Positions 54,239 through 64,000 of a DNA stretch of 64,000 nt are shown here, in pieces; within the stretch, counting starts at the first letter, position 1, and each line of letters starts with the position of its first letter. The stretch spans positions 133,988,428 through 134,052,427 of the forward strand of contig OY856186.1 in the NCBI GenBank assembly GCA_963693315.1, in the 5' to 3' direction. Position numbers and translations under genes: made by a program. Source of the DNA: Diogma glabrata. Lineage: Eukaryota; Arthropoda; Insecta; Diptera; Cylindrotomidae. Below the pieces are notes generated by a model. The model worked only from the letters and a program-made list of their open reading frames with translations, was not told the origin of the DNA and did not search any database.

Positions 54239-56271
54239 TATGATGCATCTCTTTTCATCCGTCCAATGAAATATAGTATTTTGTTTCTAATAAATCCATT
54301 TTAGAGTTTTTTTTTATTTATTAGGTGTTATTTTATTACATGTTAGTAACATTATTGTAAATATATCATACTAGGGGGTATCCCGTGGGCTCCGCCCCCC
54401 CCCCCAACCTCCCCCCCCTCCCTCCTTTCCCCCTCCCTACGCACACCAATACACTCTTGCTCTTTTCATCCGGCTATGATACAACTACTAAGTACTATCC
54501 ATCATAATCCAACCTCTTCTAATCTATTCTGTGTGTACCTTCTGCTTAACTATAATGCTACAAAAACCATCGTGAGGTTAACGATAAAATTTTGTACGAT
54601 CAATGACAAATGGTTGAAAATAATAATAATAAGAAAATACTGAAAAAGCAGCTTCTTCTATATTTTATTTACAGAAAATGAAGTTATGCAAAAATAATGA
54701 TGGAAAAAAAATATTCTATGACTTTTAGCACTATAATTAATTTTCTTATTAATATCGCAACGATATAAATTTGAACGAAACGGCTAAAAGACAATTAGAG
54801 CAATAATTTTGAAAAACTACAATATCGAAAAATTTAAATGCCGTAAATGGAATTTTTATGAAGGCATTTTTATGAAAAGGGAATAATTTTTATGTTCTAT
54901 AAAAAAAATAAACCAAAACAATAAAAATTAAATATAGTTGAGCTCCGAACCTTTCTCACAACCCCCTACATCGACAATGACAACGAAATTTCGTACTGAG
55001 TTTCTTAAAGTTCATTTTATTAAATCGGTTTAAATTATTAAATGTTTGAAAATGTATATTATAACCTAAACTGTTTTTTGTATAAAAATATCAAATGTTT
55101 TCAACCTACATTGTTTTAAAAATTGTTAAAAATCTATATTTTTCTATGCTGTTATGTTCGCTGTACTATAGAACAATTTTCTGGTGCTGGTCCTGCCATA
55201 ATTTCATCAATTTGTTTCCTCTTTTCTTTTTTAATAAACTTATTTTAAAAACCATCTACCAACTTTACTATTTAATGTAAAAATTATTCCTTTAAAAAAG
55301 GTTATTATTCCTTTAATAAAAATTCGATCTATTTTTCATAATAAATATTACATATCTTGTGACTAATTCAAAATAAAAAAGGTTTTATTAATAAAACATC
55401 AACAAAAATTATAAATATATATAATACATGTAACTTAATTTTAAAATAAAATCCCTGAATGCATTCTAATTTTTATTAAAACTTCAAATAACTAAACAAA
55501 ATGACGTCACACGATCTTTTATGATAAAGCTATTATATTGCAAGAGAAATACATACTCAAATAGTAGTTTTTGTTTTTCCTTAATTCAGTTCACAGGAAT
55601 GAAATTATGGCAAATAATTATCGGAAACCACTATTATATGATTTTTAGCACTGCCTGTCAAAAAACTAATTAATTTTCTTGTTAATATCGAAATTATAAT
55701 AATTTGAACGAAACGGGAAATGACAGTGCAATAAAATGCTATAAAAACTGCATTATCGATCAAATTGCACTATCGTAAAACGAAATGTATGGATGAATAA
55801 AATAAAAGTGTGTAAAAAAACAATAATTTTAATGTTATTTATAGTAGTTGTTGTTATTCTTAATATCGAAATGTAAATATCGAAATGATTTTAATGATTT
55901 TAACTTGAACAAATTATGGCAAAAGACAACTTAGCTTTTTAACTAACTTTAAAAAACTACTTTATCGATAATTCTAAGTATCCAAAAACAAAATTTTATA
56001 TAAGTTTTATTTATATATGAATTATTTATTTATATGAATTCATTCATGAATAATAAAAAAAAAAGCACAATAATTTTAAAGTTATTTAAAGAAAATAATG
56101 AATTTATGATTAAAAAAAAACAATTTTAATGTTATTTAAAATAAAAATTTAAAAACTGCATTATCGTAAAACGAAATGTATGTATGAATATGAATAAAAT
56201 GAAAGTGTGTAAAAAAACAATAATTTTAATGTTATTTAAAAAAAAAATTAAAAAAAATGTGCAACATTCAG
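54239..56271. repeat. AT-rich region with diverged direct repeats
   Basis: A block containing TTAATTTTCTTATTAATATC and AATTTGAACGAAACGG occurs near 54665-54830 and again near 55605-55775, with a weaker part near 55860-55970. A second block, AAAACTGCATTATCG then TCGTAAAACGAAATGTATG and TGTGTAAAAAAACAATAATT, occurs near 55757-55835 and 56152-56240. A C-rich tract with little complexity lies at 54396-54435, preceded by GGGGGTATCCCGTGGGCTCC. No gene is seen. Confidence 0.6.
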
Positions 56272-56336
56272 GTTTCGAACTTTCAATCTATAGATCATCA
56301 GTCGAGCGCGCCACCCATATACCAATTTGAACTATA
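56272..56336 (-). repeat. tRNA-like segment
   Basis: On the minus strand, TATGGGTGGCGCGCTCGACT resembles the D-arm region and box A, and AAAGTTCGAAACC has a good box B. Arm pairing is incomplete and the acceptor is not recognisable, so I call it a tRNA-derived fragment rather than a gene. It is followed by an A-rich stretch as in a SINE. Confidence 0.4.
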
Positions 56337-58036
56337 TTTGAACTATAGACTAAAGGATAGATAAGGTTGCCGTTACGCTCGTATAGAAGGATAGACTTAC
56401 GGCTATTATATTATAAAATAAAACACAATAATTAATCCTTCAAAATTGAACAATTCATAGTTATATAAAAATTGTCGTTAACAAAACGTTTATTTTTTAA
56501 ATTTTCTTTCTTGAGATTAGTAATGTCAAAAAAATTTACGAAAAAATGCACATTTTTTTTTATGTAAATCGAAAAAAAAATTGATTTTTTTGCGTCAATA
56601 GAACAAAATTTTTGATTTACATCAATTTTTTTTTATGGATCTGGGTGAAAAGAATTCGAGATTAGTGATTCATTTTTCTGAAGCAATACATTATATCCTC
56701 TTTGTACAGTTAAAATTCACATGGAAGAATTATCGCTAGTTGTTTTAATATTTTCTACATAATTTACACCAAAAAGAGATGCCACGATACCTGCAAAAAC
56801 TATTGTATAAATAATTGAAGACGCTGTAGGCACTTGGCTAAACATTTTAATATTATTAACGGACTTTCAAATAAATTTTAATCGCTACGACGAATGTATG
56901 GAAGAAAATGAGATTTTCAATTTTTTGCGAGAATTCAAATTTAAATTAAAAAACACAAAAAAAAGTAAAAACAGCTTTTCAAAAACAGCTGTTTGCTGTT
57001 TTTGAATTTTAAAAAAAACAGATGTTTTACTGTTACTGTTAAACAAAAACCAGAAACCCTATTACGGAATTCATAAATTCATAATAATAAATTTGTCTAA
57101 ATTTGAGAAAATAATGTCAAAACAAACCAAATTTATCAATATATCGGCTCAAGAAATCAGTTTTCTACATTTGATACTAAATTTTTTACTCGGATTGAGA
57201 ATAAATATATTACAATTTCATAGATTTTTTGAATTTAGAATTTAGAATCTAAGTTGAATTTAGATTTTAGGATAATGCATAAACGTAGCATAATTGATTT
57301 AAATGTTGTAACTTATAAATCCACGAATTTGAAATTATTAGTCTTATTTTGTGAAATTGTTAAATTACTAAAACTGATCTATTTGATCTCAATTTAAGCA
57401 TAAAATTCTTTTTTTAAGTATGTAGTTAAGTCCTTAATTTTCATCAATTTTGATTTTCTGTTATTAAGAATGGGTTTTATTTACTGAACAATAGAATTTC
57501 TCTCAGTGTAATTACTCAAAAAATTATATTTTCTTTTTTAATAAAATTTGTTATCTTTTATTTTATGTACTCTAAGACCGATCTCATACGATGAAAAATA
57601 TCTGCATTATTTTAATTTTATACTCCTTGTCAAATCAAAATTGTTATCATATATCTTTGTTGCTGTTGACATTCACCACAGACTTCTTAAAAAATATTCA
57701 AACATCAAAATAAAAGTTCTTCAATTTATTACTATATCTAGTATAAAACGATATTATTAAGTTAATGGGATTGAAAAAGCAATTCCATCAAATTGAAGTA
57801 TCCCATTGAATAGATTTGAATTGATTACAAGAAGAAAAACATAAGATTATGTATATAAAACACATTTCTTTGGAATTAAGGAGAGATAAGAAGTGTTTAT
57901 TTTCAACATATTTTTTATGTAGAAATTAAGTAAATCTAAATATTTTATGAATATAAACTAAACGAGCTGAACTCCAACATTTTAATACAAATCAATAATC
58001 AAAAGCTATGCTATCACACATCAAAAGCTATGCTGT
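56337..58036. other. AT-rich spacer, no gene seen
   Basis: About 1.7 kb without a supported feature. Short frames such as 57548-57760 show no similarity. Confidence 0.5.
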
Positions 58037-58165
58037 GGGTCTCCACAGGGTGCCCCTCAATTTTTTGTTATTTTGTGATGTGAGTGCATTTTGACGAACG
58101 ATTGTAGAAAAACTACTCAAACGATTTCCATAAATGATATGTCGTTGAATAGGTATTAGAACGGG
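58037..58165 (+). repeat. Solo fragment of the Sola-like inverted repeat
   Basis: CCACAGGGTGCCCCTCAATT through GATATGTC-TTGAATAGGTATTAGAAC matches 46471-46590 and the inverse at 49605-49725. Both ends of the element are missing, so it is an internal slice of the repeat. It stops 15 bp before the palindrome at 58181. Confidence 0.8.
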
Positions 58166-58180
58166 TAGAATAGGTTAGAA

Positions 58181-59909
58181 TGTAACTTTGAAATTAAATT
58201 GCTCAAGAACGGCTATACCGATTTCATCAAACTTTTTTTTGTTTGATAGATGATTAATTAGTCGTTTGAAAAAAAATTAATTAATTGTTTTTATAATTAA
58301 TTTTAAATGAAAATATTAAAAAAACTTTTTTAAAGATGGCGCTAGGATCAAAGATCAATTGGAATTTAATTAATTTTTTTTTCTGAAAATAGTTCTATCC
58401 TTACTCTAAAATAAATCAAATTTACAAAGAGGCTTAAATTCCTGTTCTTGAGATATTTAATTTTAAAGATTTTTAGTACGGCTGAAATTCGAATTTTTCT
58501 TCATTTTGTCAAACAGCTTCCATTAACAAAAAATTTTAAAATCAATTAAATTTTAACTTTTTTTACTTTTAAATATAGTTATAACCTTCCTTTAAAATAT
58601 ATCAAATTTACAAAGAGTCATTTTTTTTTATTCAAAGTTAGGCATGTTTAGTGTTAATTATAATAAATTATAAGTTAACGTCTATGAATATCCGAAGATA
58701 TCATGCCAACTAGGGATAAGAATCGAATGCAAATTAAGTTTCTCTGAGAAATTTATGAACGCCAACTTTAAACCTCTGAGGATTAAAGTCATCTGGGAAA
58801 ACACACGAAGGTAAATCATTCCAAAGATGAGAAACTCTGTTGAAAAAGTCACGTTGGAAGGCTACAGTTCTACACCTACTTATTTGAACCGTATAAGGAT
58901 GGGCAAGATGGTTAGTAAGATTTGAGCTACCGATAAGTTTATTAGCTCTTCGCTGTACAAAATCAAGGCTATTTAGACTACTCAAGAATGCTCCACCCCA
59001 TATGTGAGAACAGTATTCCATGCAGGGACGTATAAAAGATTCATAAACCAAAAGAAGCTGTTCGCTATTGAAAAACCTACGACATCGCCCCAAAAATCCT
59101 AACTTTTGAATAGCATTCAGATTAAAAACATGAGAATTCCACTTCATATTATTTTCAATCTCAACTCCTAGAAGTCTGACAGACTCATTCTCTAAAAGAT
59201 TTTTGGAGCCAAACGTTAATGGAAAAGGATTGGGTGTCGTTATTCTAGAAAAATGACAAACCTGTGTTTTGCTTGTATTGAATTCGTCTTCTTGAGATAT
59301 TTAATTTTAAAGATTTTTAGTCATTCTAATATTCTAATTTTTCATTATTTTTTCGAACAATTTTTATCATCAAAAAATTTTAACCACTGAATTTCGAGAA
59401 AATAATGAACAATTAGAATTTTAATCGGACTAAAAATCTTTAAAATTAAATATCTGAAGAACACGAATTAACGCCTCTTTGTAAATTTGATATATTTTAA
59501 AGGAAGGTTAGAGCTATATTTAAAAATAAAAAAAGTTAAAATTTAATTGATTTTAAAATTTTTTGTTAATGGAAGTTGTAAATTGAAAAAGAAAAATTCG
59601 AATTTCAGCCGTACTAAAAATCTTTAAAATTAAATATCTCAAGAACACGAATTTAAGCCTCTTTGTTAATTTGATTTATTTTAGAATAAAGATGGAACTA
59701 TTTTTTGAAAAAAAAATAAATAAATTCCAATTGATCTTTGACCCTAGCGCCATCTTTAAAAAAGTTTTTTTAATATTTTCATTTAAAAATTAATTATAAA
59801 AGCAATTAATTAATTTTTTTTCAAACGACTAATTAATCATCTATCAAACAATAAAAAGTTTTATGAAATCGGTAAAGCCGTTCTTGAGCAACTTAATTTC
59901 AAAGTTACA
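58181..59909. mobile_element. ~1-kb palindromic element interrupted by a non-LTR insertion
   Basis: The outer arms 58181-58617 and 59473-59909 are inverted copies (TGTAACTTTGAAATTAAATT outward, AAAGATGGCGCTAGGATCAA within). The left arm resumes at about 59279-59360 and mirrors 59390-59472 around a centre near 59375. Removing 58618-59278 therefore restores one continuous palindrome with ~510-bp arms. The inverted arms carry internal near-repeats (TTGAGATATTTAATTTTAAA occurs twice per arm). Confidence 0.75.
58734..59278 (-). pseudogene. 5'-truncated non-LTR ORF2, C-terminal part
   Basis: The frame is open from 59278 to the stop at 58734, about 181 codons. It starts in FNTSKTQVCHFSR, the post-catalytic 'FN.SKTQ' block, then VRLLGVEIENNMKWNSHV, LGFLGRCRRFF, YESFIRPCMEYCSHIWG, LDFVQRRANKLIG, and the C-terminal RDFFNRVSHLWNDLPSCVFP. 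It has no stop or shift in the retained part, so this 5'-truncated insertion is relatively young. A complete ORF2 would be several times longer. It shares block order with 52006-52668 but is a distinct sequence. Confidence 0.85.
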
Positions 59910-60184
59910 TCGGATTGGCAGAATTTTCATTTTTCATGCCCCCTATGCTCAAACCATGCACTTTAAAAAAATTTTAAAATAAGTAGTATTTTTATTTTGT
60001 CGATACTACTTATATGCCAAGTTTCAGGAAAATCAAAAATGGTCAAGTTCAAATTTCGACTTTTTCACCTGCGTAGATCACGTTTTTCATCCATATGCTT
60101 TCCATGCATATGTCTTCCATTGTAATTGTATTCATTCCACAACTAGTGATTATAATTAAATTCTTCAACAGTTCTTTATCATAA

Positions 60185-60670
60185 ATTTCGATAGAAATTT
60201 GCGAGTTTTTTAATATAACAAAAAAAAATACTCCAAAAAACAGCTCAAACTAAAATTTTGACGAGCACTTATCTTATAGTTAATTTTGGAAAAATCTAAT
60301 TTCGAACTGCTTTATTTCAGGATTGTAATAATATTATAGCCGTTATATAGCTCAAAGCATATAAATATTCTTTAAGTCTGAAATTGTAACATATTTTAAA
60401 ACTAGAAGGCTAAAAAAAAAACGAAAAATAGAAATAATTTAATATATATGGAATGAGTTTTTATTTTCACTTAAAAATTTGGTGTAGTTAACATACGTTT
60501 TAGTAGAGATGGCATTCACTTCCTTTTTTTTATAAATATCTTTTACAATATTTACTTTCCGAAACTACCTTACCTACTTTCCTATTAGAAAATTTTGACA
60601 GCTGATTTGTATTTTGAAAACATTCAATAAATATTGTTTCTCCCAAATCGAGATTGCTTTTGTTATTTTT
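60185..60670 (+). repeat. Direct repeat, copy 1 (partner at 63535)
   Basis: Shares ATCATAAATTTCGATAGAAA, TTTGACGAGCACTTA, CTAATTTCGAACTGCTTTAT, AGATGGCAT-CACTTC and TTGTATTTTGAAAACATT with 63535-63890, in the same order and orientation, with a ~150-bp extra segment here (about 60320-60470). Non-coding. It could be duplicated flanks or a dispersed family. Confidence 0.7.
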
Positions 60671-61451
60671 AATATATTTATTATCTTAAATTACTACAGT
60701 TAACTAAAAAGAAAAAGGTAAGCTAAATATAATTAACTAGCTACGTACTTAGAAACTTATTTGATTAATAATAGTAATCTAGTATGTGTGGAATTGTGTT
60801 TTATTTTATAGTTTGTAACAAGTGCCACATATTTCTTCAAGTTAATAGTGAATCAGCAAACTATAATAAGCTATAATAGAATTTTTGCCAGCAAATTTTT
60901 GAGAGATAGGACCCAGCAAGAAATAAAAGATGAGACAAAAAGTAAAACAGAGATGTATTATTTATTTTGGGATAAATTTGTTTTCAAAACTATTATATTA
61001 GTTAAATTTCTATTTTTAGTTCGTACCATTTATTTGTTGTGATATTTGTTTACATAGGCATCCTTATTTTTATTATAATTATTTTTAACTATCAAAATTT
61101 TGTTATATTACATACAAAATCATTAATATTTTTACTAGTTTTTGGTTTTCTATTATAATTGTTTGCATTTCAATAGTAATTTATTAGTTTTATGCGTTTT
61201 TTTGTCCATTTCAATGGGACCCCAACAGTGTTTTTAATATTTTAATTCGCGACACTGAATTCCGCACATGCGCATATCGCAATATGTGCAGAACAACCAA
61301 TTTTTGTATTCGCTGGTAAAAAAATTCTACTATACCATCTGTTAAAAATTATATTCTGTGACTGGAAATCCAACTTTAGGTTTGTTAGAAGGTTTGCTTT
61401 AGTGTTGTTTATTTATAAGATCAGTAGATCTATAATATCAATGTCTGTAAA
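60671..61451. other. AT-rich spacer, no gene seen
   Basis: No supported gene. A 64-codon frame at 60848-61042 has no recognisable similarity. Confidence 0.5.
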
Positions 61452-61510
61452 CATAGCCGCCTATGGGGGAGGGGGGAGCAAGGGGTGGCAATTGCCCCCC
61501 CCCCCCCGGC
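61452..61510 (+). repeat. hAT-like terminal G/C-rich end
   Basis: CATAGCCGCCTATGGGGG, a G-rich run, then GGGGTGGCAATTGCCCC resembles the 5' ends of ZMYM-type hAT elements, which often carry a G run facing a C run. The matching 3' end was not found, so the element's extent is unknown. It lies ~0.9 kb upstream of the hAT exon. Confidence 0.4.
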
Positions 61511-62381
61511 TAATTACTTATAATAATAATATACTACCAACTTTCTATTTTACACCACATAGTGTAACACATTTTTTATAATATTCTCTACAGCGAGAAT
61601 AGGCAAGAGGCTGAAAATTATATAAGTTTTGTAATATTTTATTACTACTTCTTGTAAATTTACATATACTCGATAAACGCGCACGTAACTATAGTGCCTT
61701 GTGTACGCATATAATAGTTTGAGAAACGTTGAAATAAACTATTTTAAATCAGCTGATTCTACGAGAACAAAATGAGAATATTTAACAAAATAAATGCATA
61801 TACATACAAAAGATATACAACATAAACATATACTTACATACAATAACATTGCAATAATTTTCATCATTCTCTGTTTTGTTTTCAAATGTAAAATCACTCT
61901 GCGCCAAAATTTATTGCGCATAATGTAAAAATAAAACACAAATAAATAAGCGTGCCATAACATGACCATCTCTTTTGCTATTTCCATTAAGGACCTATTT
62001 TTCTTTGTCTTACATGCATAAAGTATTGAACATTTGAAAGAGATACATTGAGAAACTAAAATACGTAAGTGTGGGAGTAATATTACGAGTATTCAATTAT
62101 TGATCATTTTTCTCATGTTTAGCTAGCAATGTGTAAAGGGTGCTTAGTAGTTTCGGCTTTAACGAATTAATAATTTTGTAAAACCAAATTAGTTTTAGTG
62201 AAATATTTATTGTAATAAATATTTTATTGTTTATTTACAAAATTACAACTATTATAGTTGTATAGTTGAACTATACTATACGAAATTTAAGATAATCAGT
62301 GCAAAATAGTGAACAGTGACATATTTAAATAATAAGTTAAAAAGCAAAAAACAACGTGATATTTATTATTATCAGTTTTAG
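61511..62381. other. AT-rich sequence upstream of the hAT exon
   Basis: Probably intron or 5' region of the hAT element, ending in the acceptor TTATCAGTTTTAG at 62381. No coding sequence is recognised. Confidence 0.4.
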
Positions 62382-63098
62382 GATTTTAATGATGATCGCG
62401 AAAATGCAGAGGAAACATTTCATTGTATCATGCAAATTATTGAGAAAAGCTCTCAACAAACAAATATGGAAATAAAAATACCTCATTTAGCAAACAACCA
62501 GAAACATCGGACAAACGTACCTTGTGATTCCGCTGAATCGTATTACAGAAGATCAGTTTTCATTCCGTATTTAGATTCTTTAATAACTTCATTGACTGAG
62601 CGATTTTCAGAAGAAAATGAACCAGCTTATTTAATTTTTCACCTACATCCTAAAAATATGCAGCAATTAATAAAAACGGAATATGAAAATGTAATAAAAG
62701 ACATCCAAAATAGGTATGGCTGTTATTTCGAAAATTTTGCAGCAGATGCCTCAGTTTGGTTGGCATATTGGAAGGATAAACCAAAAAAGAATATTGATAA
62801 TTTAAGCTTCCTTTATTTACTTAATTATTCTGTTTTATTTTATCCATCTATTTATTTGGCAAATAGTTTGGCTCTGACTCTTCCAGCCACCCCTTGCGCA
62901 GTAGAGAGGTCATTTAGTACTCTACGCAGAGTTAAAACCTGGATGCGATCAACAATGGTTGAGGAAAGGCTAGATGGCCTTTGTATGATGAGTGTCCATC
63001 GACATATAATAGAGGATATGAAAGAAGAATACTATGAATTAGTAATTAATCATTTTGGATTGGAGAAGCGGAGATTGCAGTTTCTTTTTTCAAAATAA
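62382..63098 (+). CDS. hAT transposase, C-terminal exon
   Basis: The exon follows a good splice acceptor (..TATCAGTTTTAG|GAT) and is open in one frame to the stop at 63096, about 238 codons; the internal ATG at 62430 is probably not the real start. An N-terminal segment (YYRRSVFIPYLDSLITSL) matches ZMYM/52-kDa-repressor-like hAT proteins. The C-terminal part has the hATC dimerisation block (LALTLPATPCAVERSFSTLR, VKTWMRSTM, RLDGLCMMS). This domain mediates multimerisation of the transposase. No stop or frameshift breaks it, although the DDE core exons are not seen upstream. It may be the end of a recently active element or an isolated exon. Confidence 0.8.
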   Translation, partial: DFNDDRENAEETFHCIMQIIEKSSQQTNMEIKIPHLANNQKHRTNVPCDSAESYYRRSVFIPYLDSLITSLTERFSEENEPAYLIFHLHPKNMQQLIKTEYENVIKDIQNRYGCYFENFAADASVWLAYWKDKPKKNIDNLSFLYLLNYSVLFYPSIYLANSLALTLPATPCAVERSFSTLRRVKTWMRSTMVEERLDGLCMMSVHRHIIEDMKEEYYELVINHFGLEKRRLQFLFSK

Positions 63099-64000
63099 TT
63101 TTTTTTATATTATGTTTGTTTTTGGGTTTATAAGTTGGAGTAAGTGGTTTTCTAAATAAGAAAAAATATAAGAACTAATTTTTTATTTTAAAAAGCGTTT
63201 CAATTTAGGTCAGAAAAATATTGGTGATTACGAAATTTTAGTGAAAATAAAAACTCATTTAATAAATGCTAAACTTTTTCCTTTTTTCGTTGTTTTTCCA
63301 GTTTTAAAAGACGTTACAAATCATATTTTAATTTAAGGAATATTGTATGTGTTTTTTTCTATATCAGGGAGATATTTTAAACGTCAAAGAAAGTTATCCG
63401 TGTTTTTTTTCATTCTAGGATACATCTCAGATCATATATTTTCTTTTACTGATATTTTTTTTACCGACTGAAAGTCATCGTATAAAGGATAAATTGAAAA
63501 AATGGAAGGTTATATTGTGATTAAAAAACAAATTGAAATCATAAATTTCGATAGAAACTAATATGTATGTATAACAAAAATAACTACTCAAAAAAAACAG
63601 TTTAAACTAAAAGTTTGACGAGCACTTACAACTAACCATGAAAATCTAATGAGAATCTAGAGGGGAGAATCTAATTTCGAACTGCTTTATTTTACCATAT
63701 GTTAATTGTTAACAAACTTTTTAATATAGATGGCATGCACTTCATTTTCCGATTTACATTTTGCAATGTAATTGACTAATTGAGTTATTTTCCAAACAAA
63801 TCTTGACAGCTGTGATTTGTATTTTGAAAACATTAAATAATTATTATTTCTTGGAAACCGAGATTGTTTTGTGTTGTGTTTGTTCTTTTTACTATATGTT
63901 AAATTATTATTTCAATAAATATTAATACATAATTACGAATTCTAATTAGTATTGCTGTATATAATGTGTCAATTACATACAGCTATATAATGGTTTGAAG
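63099..64000. other. 3' flank with direct-repeat copy 2
   Basis: 63535-63890 is the second copy of the direct repeat described at 60185. The rest is AT-rich with no supported gene, and no hAT 3' terminal repeat is visible. Confidence 0.6.

Overview
The window is AT-rich eukaryotic DNA, almost certainly from an insect and most likely a brachyceran fly. The evidence is its mix of transposable elements: an Osvaldo/Ulysses-type Ty3/gypsy element with ~2.5-kb LTRs and a tRNA-Lys-type primer site, RTE and other non-LTR retrotransposons, Penelope-like fragments, and pogo-, Transib-, hAT- and probably Sola-type DNA elements. I could not fix the species. I found no host gene I can defend; nearly every coding trace belongs to a mobile element. 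One 200-bp run of N (30108-30307) is an assembly gap.

Layout, left to right. 1-5976: a dispersed repeat end, a hairpin MITE (242-710), an internally deleted pogo/Tigger element (1593-2644) keeping the transposase C-terminus, and a decayed Penelope-like RT on the minus strand (3290-4166). 5977-11014: a foldback element with ~1.1-1.2 kb inverted arms around a Penelope-like remnant; a Transib-like element with CACAGTG ends is nested in the right arm. 11560-18955: degenerate tandem repeats, an inverted pair of tRNA-like segments, a non-LTR RT fragment, and a 4.6-kb TIR-bounded element enclosing relics of a non-LTR element and a gypsy pol. 19088-20132: a 1.04-kb near-perfect palindrome. 21300-30107: an RTE-clade retrotransposon split by a 6.36-kb insertion.

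31011-42684 is the most intact unit: an 11.7-kb LTR retrotransposon. Its Gag begins with a complete C3H2C3 RING-H2 finger, followed by the capsid-like region and zinc knuckles, then protease, RT (YLDD), RNase H and integrase. Its long leader carries two related, potentially structured segments whose closing stems covary, and the 3' LTR has a perfect hairpin over its poly(A) signal. The element lacks matching target-site duplications and a visible polypurine tract.

43233-54238 is bounded by two inverted arrays of a ~285-bp unit, foldback-like in layout. Between them lies another foldback end that was split by a 3.5-kb Sola-like transposon with ~580-bp inverted repeats. 54239-64000 holds dispersed direct repeats, a tRNA-like segment, a ~1-kb palindrome interrupted by a 5'-truncated non-LTR element, and the intact last exon of a hAT transposase.

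The genes do not form a pathway. They are layers of nested insertions, and several empty-site boundaries can be read directly because related copies occur in the same window.
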